From positions 327,594 through 391,593 of the forward strand of contig CAUYUJ010014318.1 of assembly GCA_963575745.1 (NCBI GenBank): a stretch of 64,000 nucleotides of DNA, written 5' to 3'. Below the pieces are notes generated by a model that was not told where the DNA came from, searched no databases, and was given only the letters and a program-made list of their open reading frames with translations. The DNA is from Prorocentrum cordatum (Eukaryota; Sar; Dinophyceae; Prorocentrales; Prorocentraceae). Both the position numbers and the translations under genes were made by a program. Within the stretch, counting starts at the first letter, position 1, and each line of letters begins with the position of its first letter. Of this stretch, positions 21,926 to 31,920 are shown in pieces.

Positions 21926-22878
21926 TTCCTCCCTCAGCCCCCTCCCCGGGGTGTCCGAGACCTGTTTCGTTCAGGATGCCTTTGGCTCCCTGGCACGCCG
22001 CCGCTGCCGCTGGCGCCGTCGCCACCGAGTCCCGACCCGCCCCCCAGGGCCAGCTTTTCACCCCGCGTCGGTCTTTGACGGCCCCTGCGTATGGCACGCA
22101 TCGCCCGCCTTGGTCTTCTCAGGAGACGCTGGACGGCTGGGGCGGTGCCGATTCCCCAGCGAGTGCTTTCACGTGGGTGTTCCTACCTCTCGTCCGAGGA
22201 ACTCCGAACGAGGCAGCTCCGCGCCTCATGGAGGCTTTACTCTGGTAGGGCCCCTCCCCTCCCTCTCCCTCCCCTCCCCCCCTTCCTATTGGCAACTTAG
22301 TGCGCGTAGGCCCCGTCCTTGCCGGACCTGCGCAGGTCCGTCCAGCTCGCGGCCTTCTGGCTGGCCTCCTGCGGTACTGGGCGGCATTCGGGGACGTTTC
22401 ATGATTTGCATGCCACGTGGAGGTCTTAAGGCGTCATTTTCTTATAACCTTAGTCTGATATGCACTGTTTCACTCGTCGCATTGATCGGGGTCGTGCGCG
22501 TTTCGCGTCTCCTTTCCCTCCTCCTCGTCCTCCTCCTCCTCCTCCTCCTCCTCCTCCTTCTCTCCCCTTCCTCTTCTGTTGGCTTTCCATATGTATATGT
22601 ATGTATTTATATAGGTATATAATTACAAAACAAATCATCTATTGGCCCACATCGATTGCTCCACGTATATTCTCCTTTTTAAAAGAGAATGGACTCTACC
22701 CCCCCGGCGTTATCCGCCCCCTTTCGGGTATGTAAATCATGTATGATTCTGACCACATGTCCATCCTAAATACGAATTTACACTATCGCAGAGGGGCTGG
22801 GATCGGCCACCCTGAGGTTCCCTTGTAAAAAACGATACGCGGGGACATCTTTTGTTCTAGCATAGCAATTTTTAACGA
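21926..22878. other. Unassigned sequence
   Basis: No gene is recognised. There is a pyrimidine tract at about 22510-22575 and an AT-rich stretch at 22590-22800 that stands out from the GC-rich surroundings. Confidence 0.5.
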
Positions 22879-23345
22879 ATCCCTTGCAAAACATGGGACG
22901 AAGTGCAGACGCGCGCGTCGTCGTGCGCGCATGCCGAAATCCTTCAAAACCAATCGGTGTCGGAAGGATGTCGCCATCGAGTTTCCAAACAACATATAAA
23001 ACACAGGGTTTCGCAACACTGATTTGCTAACAAGTTTTACGCGCGAGCTCTTGCGAAATCTTAAGAAAACCAAAGGGTTTTCAAGATTTTCACAAAATGC
23101 TACCAAACGGGCTTCGCGCGCGCGCATGTCGAAATCTGTCGAACGCCATTGCGCGTGTGCCGTCGCGAGAATCCTCTGCAAAAAAAATGGGACGAAGTGC
23201 AGACGCGCGCGTCGTCGCGCGCGTATGCCGAAATCCTTCAAAACGTATCGGTTTCGGAAGGATTTCAAAGTCGTGTGTCCAGAAAACCTACAAAAACACA
23301 AGGTTTCGCAACACGGATTTTCAAAAAAGCGTGCGCGCGCGCTCT
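22879..23345. repeat. 291-bp tandem repeat, left part
   Basis: The sequence beginning near 22879 (ATGGGACGAAGTGCAGACGC, GAAATCCTTCAAAAC, TCGGAAGGAT, GGTTTCGCAACAC) recurs near 23170, a period of 291 bp. Each unit also contains GCGCGCATGTCGAAATC and GAACGCC, so it is itself built from two related half units. The second copy is cut at its GCTCTTGCG by a GTC array. Confidence 0.7.
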
Positions 23346-23535
23346 TGCGTCGTCGTCGTCGTCGTCGTCGTGGCCTACGTCGTCCTCTGTCTTTCCTCGT
23401 GTTCGTCGTCGTCGTCCTCTTTGGCGTCGTGGTCGTTTCCGTCGTCGTTGTCGCCGTGGTCGTCCTTCCTCCTCCTCCCTCGTCGTCGTCGTCGTCCGTC
23501 GTCGGCGTCTCGTCGTCGTCCCTCCTATTTCGTCG

Positions 23536-23573
<38 letters not shown>

Positions 23574-23809
23574 TTCCCTCCTCTCGTCGTTGTCGTCGTC
23601 GGCGTCGCCGTCCTTCCTCCTTCTTCGTCGTTCGCGTCGTCGCCGTCCTTCCTCGTCTCGTCGTTGTCGTCGTTGTCGCCGTCGTCGTCCTCCCTCCTCC
23701 CTCGTCGTCGTCTTCGTTGGCGACGTCGTTTTCGTCGTCGTCGTCGGCGGCGGCGTCGGCGTCGTCGTCGTCTTCGTCGTCGTCGACGTCGGCGTCGTTG
23801 TCGTCGCCG

Positions 23810-23842
<33 letters not shown>

Positions 23843-23917
23843 GCGTCGTTGACGTCATCGTCGTCGTCGTCGGTGTCGTCGTCGTCGTCGGCGTCGTCAT
23901 CGTCGTCGTCGTTGTCA

Positions 23918-23954
<37 letters not shown>

Positions 23955-23983
23955 TGTCATCGTCGTCGTCGTCGTCGTCGTCG

Positions 23984-24034
<51 letters not shown>

Positions 24035-24145
24035 GTCGTTGTCGTCGTCGAAGTCGTTGGAGACGTCGTCGGTGTCGTCGTAGTCGTTGTCGGCGTCGTC
24101 GTCGTCGTCGTTGTCGCTGTCGCCGTCGGCGTCGCTGTCGTTGCC
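23346..24145. repeat. GTC trinucleotide microsatellite
   Basis: About 800 bp of GTC triplets with GCC, GTT, GGC and CCTCC interruptions, sitting inside the 291-bp repeat field. Frames of 360-460 codons on both strands (poly-Ser, poly-Arg, poly-Val, poly-Asp, poly-Thr) come from this array. Confidence 0.95.
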
Positions 24146-25316
24146 AAGGGCCATTTGGTACCCACCGTCACGGTCTTAAGAGATTTTGCAAACCAAGTTG
24201 CGGGTGGGTGGGTGGGATGTTTGCGCGAGCAGTGGAGGTGGTCAAGCGCGGTGCAGGGTAGTCAATTGCACCACATAGGTTGTACCGCATTGTTCTCTTC
24301 TTTAAGACTGGGATCTACTACCCCCCCAACCGAGACTTACCTGGTCGGCCCCACGTATTGGAGTTTACATACGATCTTGCCGCATCCCCCCGCTTCTGAT
24401 AAATAATACTATTTGTGCGCACTCGTTATTCAAAGTCATCCATTGTCAAGAACCTCTTGCAATCCATGTGACAAATCCACACGCGGGCGGCATCGCGCGC
24501 GCATTCCGAAATCCCTCAAACACCGTTGGTGTCGTAAGGATTTCAAGATCGAGGTTTCTGAGAGCAGATAAACAACCAATGGTTTTACAACATGGGTATA
24601 ACACAATCTGCGTGCGCGCTCTTGCGAATTTTCATGAAAGCCATCGGTTTATCAACATGTGCATCAAATGTGACCAAGCGGGCCTTGCGCGCGCGCATGT
24701 CGAATCATTCGAACGCCCTTGCGCGCTTGCTGTGTGTGTGTGTATGTGAGGGGGCCCGAACCCTGTCAAATCACACCATGCGGGCCATTCGCGCCCATCG
24801 GCCGCGCGCGCAAGTCGAAATCCTTTTAGGATTGTTGCCACCGACACGTGGACACCATTATCGTAATCAGCGTGATCAGCATCGGCGTCGTCATTGGCCT
24901 TGCCGTCGTCATTCTCGTCGACGTCGCCATGATACCGCGCCCGCCCGAGTTCCTGACTCGTACTGAAGTCCCCGCGCGTCAGCGCGGCCTGCGAGACGCG
25001 CTGAGGAGTCCCCAGCGGTCAGCGCCACCACGGCCGCGTCAGTGGCGCCAGACTAGCTGGCCGGCCGCTCTGCGCACGAGCTTGCGTGCCCTAGCGCGGC
25101 CGCAGCGATGCACCAGGACGCGCCAAGCAGCCATCGCAGTCGCCGCCGCGTGGATTTTGCGGTTGAGTAGGTCGGATACTTGCGCGAGCAGTGGCGTTGA
25201 CAAATTCTTCACGCTTCGCGTATCCCCACCAGCCCATCTCAAAACAGCAACTCCTGCGAAGCATGCCGACAGTCGTGTTTTTCAGGCGTGTTTCCGCCTG
25301 CCCCCGCATATCTCCG
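24146..25316. repeat. 291-bp repeat, right diverged copy, and unassigned DNA
   Basis: A further diverged copy runs from about 24445 to 24735, with CGAAATCCCTCAAACACCG, GTCGTAAGGATTTCAAG and GCGCGCGCATGTCGAA. The intervening 24146-24440 and the following 24740-25316 show no gene or clear repeat. Confidence 0.55.
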
Positions 25317-25705
25317 GGCCTCTCGTCCTGGTGTGAGTCGTTCGGGCCCTTCTTCCTGGTGTGAGTCGTTCGGGCTCTTCGTCGTGGTTTGAGTCGTTCG
25401 GGCTCTTCGTCCTGGCGTGAGTCGTTCGGGCTTCTCGTGGTGTGAGTTGTTCGGGCCCTTCGTCCTGGTGTGAGTCGTTCGGGCTCCTCCTCCTGGTATG
25501 AGTCGTTGGGGCTCCTCGTGGTGTGAGTCGTTCGGGGCCCTCGTCCTGGTGTGAGTCGTTCGGGCTCCTCGTGGTGTGATTCGTTCGGGCGCCTCGTCCT
25601 GGTGTGAGTCGTTCGGGCCCCTCCTTGTGGTGTGAGTCGTTCGGGCTAATCGTGGTGTGAGTCGTTCGGGCCCCTCGGCCTGGTGTGAGTCGTTCGGGCT
25701 CCTCG
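25317..25705. repeat. GTGTGAGTCGTTCGGGC minisatellite
   Basis: About 16 units of GTGTGAGTCGTTCGGG followed by alternating spacers (CCCCTCGTCCTG and CTCCTCGTG), giving 22- and 28-bp periods. The minus-strand frames with a repeated NDSHQDEGPERLTP motif are products of this array. Confidence 0.85.
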
Positions 25706-26280
25706 TGGGGCCTCTTGGTGGCCTCTTGGAGCCTTTTGGGGCCTCTTGGGGGCCTCTGGGGGGCCTCTGGGGGGCCTCTTGGGGGCCTCTTGGGGCCTCT
25801 TGAGGCCTCTTGGGAGCCTCTTGGGGGCCTCTTGGGGGCCTCTTGGGACCGCTGGGGGGCCTCTGGGGGGCCTCTTGGAGGCCTCTTGGGAGCCTCCTGG
25901 GAGCCTCTTGGGGCCATCTTGGGGCCTCTTGCGACCTCCTCAGAAGCGCAAATGAGAGCTGCCCCCTGAAAAGAACAAAATGAGCCCAAAACCTTCGTAA
26001 AAGCAATGATTTTGCTATGAAGGAAGATGAGCGCGGCCCCCTCAGGACGCCAAAATGGGGCCAAAACCGTAGTAAAATCAACGATTTTGGCTTCAAAGAA
26101 GAGCAGAGGGGCCAAACTGTATCCCCCCGACGGGGCCAGAATCCTCGTGAGGGTCGTCGTTTTTTGGCCCTCCCAGGACTCAAAAAAGACCCCCCTGACT
26201 ACGCCCCGGACTCCCTGTCCAGGTCCAGGGGGAGGGGGTAGGGGGAGGGGTAAACCCCTCCCCTAAGGGGAAGATGGGGG
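25700..26280. repeat. CTTGGGGGCCT minisatellite block, copy 1
   Basis: About 240 bp of an 11-13-bp unit (CCTCTTGGGGG). Then come paired segments around AAATGGGGCCAAAACC and AATCAACGATTTTGGC, and a tail with CCAGGTCCAGGGGGAGGGGGTAGGGG (in parts). The same three-part order occurs at 52745-53375 and 53985-54960, so this is a dispersed composite repeat. Confidence 0.7.
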
Positions 26281-28017
26281 GTTGAGAACAGAGAGAGCTC
26301 GCTAAACCACTCACGCCCAAAGGGCTGGTGGGATTCAGATTGCACCACGTAGATTGCATCACATACTTTGCACAGCATATGCTGCACAACGCATACTGCT
26401 AGAGACACAATGTTTTGGGTTCACACTGGCTTGCATGTTCCTCGCCCCCCTCATCCGCCAGTGCGATCCAGTCGATCCGATTCGATGTCGATTTCTGCCG
26501 GCCCGACCGATGCGATTCCGATGTTCCAGCGAACGGGTGCCGCCCGATGCTCGCCAGGCGTTTGTTGTGCCTTCTGGCGCGGCCGAGCCGATTCGATCTC
26601 GGGGCCGTGTCGATGCGGCCCGATCCGATGCACAGTCTTGGCGACGCCCACAAAGGGGTGGCGTGAGGGGGGCGGTCTTCCAAGAAGGCGGCGGGGTTCT
26701 GAGAAGACAGGGGGGCCTCTCCGAAGCCCGCTCGGCTTCCGAGAAGCCCTCGGGGCTTTCTCAGCAGGCCCCCAGTTTCTGAGAAGCTCTCCGCCTTCCG
26801 TGGCTCGACTCCGTGCCGATGCGCTGGGACCCCATGCGCTTTCCGTTTCTTCGATCCGGGTTCCCGGCTTGATGCTGACTGATCTTTGGGATTCCGCCTC
26901 CTCATCCTCCTCCTGCCATCTTTCAGGAGGGTAAAAGCACAGAGACACAATTAATCGTCGATTCCCAGGAAAGTATGGGAAAATATTGGAAGTGGGGGGA
27001 AAGACATAAACCAAGAAACTAAGGGAAAAGATGGGGAATCCTGGGATTTGTGCGCATTTATTTGTGTGTCCCTGGGCCCCTTGAATCTTCTGCCCCTCGT
27101 CGTCCGCGCCGCGCCGGGGCCGCCCGTCCCTGGAGAGTTTCGGCTCGATTCGATGTCGACTCTGCGTCGGTGCCGCTCGATCTGACGCTCGGCGGCGGCC
27201 TGGTCGCCCCCTGCAGCAGACCGTCCCCTTCCGTGACGCCCCCCCGCGCCTCGCCCCGAGACGTCTGTGTGCGGCCGCAGGGACGCTTGAAAGGCGGAGG
27301 AGGAGGAGGAGGAGGAGGAGGAGGAGGAGGAGGGGGAGGAAAGATCTTCCAGACCAACCCTGTCACGCTGCACCGCGAGGAGGGCCAACCGCTGACCAGC
27401 ATCGACGCTACCACAGCTGAAGTCACGACCCAGGGACTCACATTGGGCAATGTAGTAACAAGCGACGGCAGCGAAGGGCCAAACTTAATGCGACGCATCA
27501 TCGATCACAGAACGCAGAAACGCAGGAGGAGGAGGAGCTGGAGGAGGAGGACGACGACGTTCAGGGGGGGCCAAACGTGCCCCCGAACAGGCGTACCCTG
27601 AAGTGGGGGCCCCAGGGCCCGCCCCGTGGCGCCCAGGATGGCGCCTCGGCGCCCACTGTGGCTGGGTCCGTGGCCGCCGCGGCACCTCACTGGGGGTACG
27701 TCGGCCTGGGGGTACGCCTGGCCCTTCCCAAGACGGCACGGAAGGGGACGGTTTGCGATCGGCGTCGCCCCGACATGCTTCTACTATGTCTGTGCGTTGC
27801 CCCCCCGGGGGCGACGCGCGCACCCGGAAGTCTTGTCGTGTGCGCGTCGTGGCAGGTGCTTCCTGGCCGCGCCGCTCGGGAAGCGGTATACTACCAGATG
27901 GGTACACTACATGTTCGGGCCGGACGCGCGCCCCCAAGGAGGACATATAGTATTCGTATATCTGTGTGCGTCCCATGCGAGGGGTCGGCCAGGCCGCGCC
28001 CGACGGCGCATCCTCCG
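26281..28017. other. Unassigned GC-rich sequence with GGA run
   Basis: No gene is recognised. A GGA run lies at about 27296-27340. The stretch 27360-28000 has overlapping frames on both strands without family signatures. CGCGCCCGACGGCGCA at 27996-28011 is repeated at 28169-28184 on the other side of a MITE. Confidence 0.5.
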
Positions 28018-28183
28018 TTCAGTCGGACCTGTCCCTCTACAGGCGGAATATTCAAGAAGAGCCAGAAACTAGTCGGGGGACCAGTTCTGGAGCCTTTCTG
28101 AGCATTGTTCTGTAGTATTTTTCTGGCTATTTCTTTAGCTCTTCGTCCAAAACCGCCCATAGGGGGGACGCGCCCGACGGCGC
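28018..28183. mobile_element. MITE family 1, copy c
   Basis: Diverged copy with left end TTCAGTCGGACCTGTCCC and right end GGACGCGCCCGAC. The candidate target duplication is ATCCTCCG (28010-28017) and ACCTTCCG (28184-28191), a 6/8 match, so this is an older insertion. Confidence 0.65.
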
Positions 28184-28191
28184 ACCTTCCG

Positions 28192-28696
28192 ATCAGGCGC
28201 ACGACGCCCCGACCCGACGCTGCCCCTGCCCCTGCCCGCCCCAGGCCGGGAGGCAGCCCCGGCGCGCCCAGAGCGAGCTCCTCGGCGACCCGTACGGGCT
28301 GGTCGACGGTGACCAGGCCCTGCGCGGCGGCCCTGGCTCGGGCGAGGCGCTGGTTTTCGCAACCCAGGAGGCCCTGATTGCGAGGATGTCTCGGGCGGTT
28401 TGCTTGTTTTGGTGGCCAGATTCGTCTGCGTTTAGAGTCGATTCTGAGGATGTCTCGGGTGAGGCGCCGGGTTTGACACCCCAAGGTGCCCAGATTGCGA
28501 GGATGTCTCAGACTCACTTACAGTCGGGGCCCTGAAGAAGGAGCCCTTTTCGTTGGGGAGGGGCTCGGTGTTCCTTGTTTGTTTCGAAGTTTGCCTCGGG
28601 CTTTCCTGAGGTTTTCCATGGGAAATCGAGGTTGAACTCATGGGAAAAGGGGGCCTCGTTCCTTATTTAGGGTTCCTTAGGTCAACGCCACGACTG
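28192..28696. other. Unassigned sequence
   Basis: No gene is recognised. A short direct repeat, AGATTGCGAGGATGTCTC / TGATTGCGAGGATGTCTC, occurs near 28375 and 28492. Confidence 0.5.
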
Positions 28697-28891
28697 CAGA
28701 GGTGGACACCAACGCCAAGATCGGCGGTGTGCCTCCAGCGAGGGAGGAAGATCCCGATCTCGGTGCCGGTGGTAGTGTTCTGGCTCCCAGGGTGACCGAA
28801 CGAGTGCCGCCGACACCGAGGTCCAGGGTCAGCTTCCCCATGTGGAGGCAACCCCCTGTGTTGGCGTTGGTGCCCACTTCCAGGCCTCCAA
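28697..28891. mobile_element. Inverted-repeat element (family E)
   Basis: The left arm (GAGGTGGACACCAACGCC, GGTGTGCCTCCA, GATCTCGGTG) is the reverse complement, with about 20% mismatch, of the right arm (CACCGAGGTCC, TGGAGGCAACC, GGCGTTGGTGCCCACTTCC). Arms are about 65-70 bp around a loop of about 50 bp. A single diverged arm recurs at 31921-32020. There is no coding capacity. Confidence 0.6.
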
Positions 28892-29069
28892 TCTTCGACT
28901 CAGGGGAGGAAAATGCACCCAAATCGCTGCCCTTGCCTCGTTTTCTCCTTTTTGGAGGACCCTCGCCGCCACCGCTGGAGTCGCCTCGAAAGTCTGGTCA
29001 GAGCGTGCCCCTGGAGAGGTCCGTGGAGTAGCGGTAATTATCGGAACCTTTTGGTTTTCCCATCGACCA

Positions 29070-29257
29070 CGACTACGCGCAAGAGTAAGCCTTCGCCGGA
29101 GTGACATTTGGTGCGGGCTCATTGGGGTCCTCCCGATCGCTGAGAGCGATGCGATAGCAGCGGCCTGCGCGCTTAGGTTTGCCCCCCCTCGCGCCCCCCG
29201 AAAGAAAGCCGCGCACCAAAGGTCACTCTTGCCTAGAGTCACTCTTACGTGCAGCCG
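29070..29257. mobile_element. Inverted-repeat element (family C), copy 1
   Basis: Arms of about 49 bp, around 75% identical: left CGACTACGCGCAAGAGTAAG and GAGTGACATTTGGTGCG; right CGCACCAAAGGTCACTCTTG and GTCACTCTTACGTGCAGCCG. A second copy with a longer interior is at 46637-46997. In both places a family B element follows downstream. Confidence 0.65.
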
Positions 29258-29319
29258 ACTATTCGACAGGGGAGAACAAAAGCAGCAGAGGAGGAGGACA
29301 AGAGGTTCCAACATCGCTA

Positions 29320-29507
29320 CGGTAGGTTCGCGTCGTGTCGACCGGCGGCGAACCCGCCGCTGGCGTTCAACGCTGAACGCCGCTGACGACCCGGAATCGG
29401 TCGAGGTTGAACGATCTGACGCTCCAGAAACGGCCGATCCTTCAAGGTTGAACGATCCCCGCGGTGTCAGGAACCAACGCCGAGTTCGCCACGACACGAA
29501 CCTGCCG
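29320..29507. mobile_element. Inverted-repeat element (family B), copy 1 (188 bp)
   Basis: Left end CGGTAGGTTCGCGTCGTGTC and right end GACACGAACCTGCCG are inverted repeats. The interior contains GGTTGAACGATC twice. TA dinucleotides flank both ends here. The second copy, at 47412-47598, is 187 bp long, which supports these boundaries. Confidence 0.65.
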
Positions 29508-29874
29508 TATCCTTCTGCCGCTCGCTCGCGCTTCTGGGCCTCGTGGGAGGCTCTCGTCGCCACGGCCGGGCTCGTGCTGGGGGGTGCTGGCCAGGGCGCA
29601 CCCCGGGAGAGGTCCGTGGCGTGGCGGCATCGGTGGCTTCCGTTCCCCTGGGACGAACGGCCGGCACGAGGGCTCAAGAGGCTGCCCTTGTCATGTCCCT
29701 CGCGTTCGGGCACGTCCACACGGCCCCCGGGACCTCGGCTCGGAGAAGGAGCAGTTGCACGCGCGTGAGCTCCTGGAGCTCCGCGCGGATCTCTTGTGGC
29801 TCGTGTTCTCGACCCGCGCTCCTGTGGCTCTGTTTCGACCGTGAGCTTTGGGAGGCCCGCACGGATCTCCAGGC
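29508..29874. other. Unassigned sequence with foldback-family fragments
   Basis: No gene is recognised. The GAGCTCCGCGCGGATCTC at 29778-29795 and the GCACGGATCTCCAGGCTT near 29860-29877 are fragments related to the foldback element at 31294-31490. Confidence 0.45.
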
Positions 29875-29921
29875 TTAAGTCGGGCGTGTCCCCCTACAGG
29901 GGGATTTTCAACGAAAAATAG
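29875..29921. mobile_element. MITE family 1, left half (copy d)
   Basis: Has the consensus left end (TTAAGTCGGGCGTGTCCCCC, then TACAGGGGGATTTTC) and the beginning of the AT-rich centre. It then stops. The complementary right half lies at 30911-31057. Confidence 0.6.
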
Positions 29922-29937
29922 ATTATCCCAGAGCGAC

Positions 29938-30910
29938 CCTACCTAGGAGTTGGAGCCCCTAGGAGAGCAATATTAGTAGTAGCGGTAAACGCCGTCCTCC
30001 TCTTTCTCCTCATCGTCGCAGTTGTAGCAGTAGCGGTAGTAGTAGTGGTATGCTATGCTATGCTATGCTGTGCTATGCTATGCTATGTTATGCTATGCTG
30101 GGCTATGCTATGCTATGCTAGGCTATGATATGACATTATAAGCCGCGCTATGCTATGCTGTGCTATGCTATGATATGTTGCGCTATGCTATGCTATGAAA
30201 TGATATGCTATGCTATGCTGTGATGTGCTGTGCTATGCAATGCTATGCTGCGCTGTGCTATGCTAAGCAATGCTATGCTATGCTATGCTATGCGATGCAC
30301 TGTTGTGATATGCTATGTGATGCTATGCAGAGCTATGCTATGCTGTGCTATGCTATGCTATGCTTGGCTATGCCATGCTGTGCTCATGCTGTGCTCATGC
30401 TGCGCTGCGCTATGCTGCGCTGCGCTAAGCTAAGCTAAGCTAAACTAAGCTAAGGTGCGCTGCGCTAAGCTAAGCTAAGCTAAACTAAGCTAAGGTATGT
30501 TAAGCTAAACTAAACTAAGCTAAGCAAAGCTAAGTAAGGCTAGGCGAAGCTAAGCTAAGCTAAGCTAAACTAAGCTAAACTAAGCTAAGCCATGCTAAAC
30601 TAAGCAAAGTTAAGCTAAGCTCAGCTAAGATAAGCTAAGATGAGCTAGGCTAAGCCAAGCTAAGCTAGGCTAGACAAAGCTAAACTAAGCTAAGCTAAGC
30701 TAAGATGAGATAAGCTAAGCTAAGCTAAGCTAAGCCAAGCTAAGCTAAGCTAAGCTAAGCTAAGCTAAGCTAAGCTAAGCTGGGTGAACCCAGGGGGCGC
30801 AACTGGGGGAACCGCGGGGCGGGGACTGGGGGAACCGCCCGGGGCGCTTTCCACTGCCCGGCCCCTTTAAGCTAGAGAGTAAGAGCCCTTCTAGGCAGAG
30901 CCTAGGTAGG
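29938..30910. repeat. Two adjoining pentanucleotide satellites inside an inverted repeat
   Basis: TATGC pentamers fill about 30047-30415 and change abruptly into TAAGC pentamers over about 30415-30782. Variants are single-base (CTGTG, CTAAA). The block is bracketed by CCCTACCTAGG (29938-29948) and CCTAGGTAGGG (about 30900-30910), inverted copies of each other. Short frames rich in Met, Leu, Cys and Ala come from the pentamer. Confidence 0.75.
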
Positions 30911-31057
30911 GAAAAAGAATACCCCGAAAATAATCAAAAAATTGTTCAAAAATAGTCTGGGGACTGTTTTTTGTTGAATATTGTTTTACGTTTTTGGTGT
31001 ATCTTTGGGGTATTTTGCATTTTTCGTCGAAAACCCTCCTGTAGGGGGACAGGCCCG
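30911..31057. mobile_element. MITE family 1, right half (copy e)
   Basis: Carries the centre (AAAAATAGTCTGGGGAC) and right arm (CCTGTAGGGGGACAGGCCCG) of the family but lacks the left end. The outermost CCTAA is also missing. The downstream flank is another foldback-family fragment. Confidence 0.6.
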
Positions 31058-31293
31058 CGCGGATCTCCAGGCTTTCGGCGCTTGCCCCTTTTCCCCCCCC
31101 CCCCCCCCCCCGGGCGGCGCCCCCAGAGCGCGGTCGGCGCTTGCCCCCTTCGCCCCCCCCCCGGGGCGGCGCCCCCCAGAGAGCGCCGCTCCCTACCCGC
31201 GTTCCGCGCGCCCTCCGCGGCGCCGGCTCCGAGAACGTCGCGCGAGCCGCCGAAAGTCTGTGCTCGTGAGATCTCTCGCTCGTTGATAAAAAG

Positions 31294-31490
31294 AGGGGAA
31301 CAGAAAGTGACATAAACATAAAAACTCGGAGGTCCGCGCGGATTTCTCGGATCGGCGCTGGACCCCCCTCCCTGGCGCGCGGAGCGCGCCAGGGGCGGCG
31401 CCGGAGGCGCCGCCGGGGGGCCCCAGCGCCGATCCGAGAAATCCGCGCGGACCTCCGAGTTTTTATGTTTATGTCACTTTCTGTTCCCCT
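31294..31490. mobile_element. Foldback element with perfect 68-bp arms
   Basis: 31294-31361 and 31423-31490 are exact reverse complements over 68 bp, separated by 61 bp. The loop holds two further hairpins, CTGGCGCGC/GCGCGCCAG and GGCGGCGCC/GGCGCCGCC, each around GGA. ATAAAAAG occurs immediately outside both arms (31286-31293 and 31491-31498), giving an 8-bp target duplication. Identical arms suggest a recent insertion or gene conversion. It has no coding capacity. Confidence 0.85.
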
Positions 31491-31559
31491 ATAAAAAGAG
31501 GGGGACCTCGGGGATACATTTCCAGGGGTCTGCTCTCGAAGAAGGAAAGCAGTGTGCAC

Positions 31560-31740
31560 ATGAACTTTTGGAGCTCAGCGCGGGTTTCTTGGATCGGCGC
31601 TTGGCTTCCCTGGCGGCGCCTCCAGCGCCGTCCCTGACGCGCTCCGCGTGCTTGAGAGGGGTGTCAAGTGCCGATCCGAGAGACCCATACGGACCCCTGA
31701 GACATTATGATTATGCCGGTTCTTGTTCCTATACTAATGA
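31560..31740. mobile_element. Diverged foldback-family copy
   Basis: Contains TTGGAGCTCAGCGCGG, GGATCGGCGCTTGG, CTGGCGGCGCCTCCAGCGCC and then AGTGCCGATCCGAGAGACCC. These follow the same order as the perfect element at 31294-31490 but with many substitutions. Ends are not resolved. Confidence 0.5.
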
Positions 31741-31920
31741 AGTTTCGCACAAGACGGGGGGTACACCTCCAGGAGGCTATTCGGACGCACCGCTATCGAG
31801 GATGTCTTCCCCCCTCGTATATCTCCGAGTTGGACCCTGATTGTTTGTCCAGTCGCAAGGCACACTAGGTTGGGGATTGGCGTCGCCATCTCCCCCGTTA
31901 CTGTTGCTACTTCTCGTCTC

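Noticed and set aside
22783-24261. Frames of 370-462 codons (poly-Asp/Thr, poly-Ser/Val)
   Set aside because: Almost entirely inside the GTC array. The non-repeat parts are 291-bp satellite units.
25239-26183. Minus-strand frame with repeated NDSHQDEGPERLTP motif
   Set aside because: Its repeats coincide with the GTGTGAGTCGTTCGGG minisatellite and continue into the CTTGGGG block. A repeat protein is possible but unsupported.
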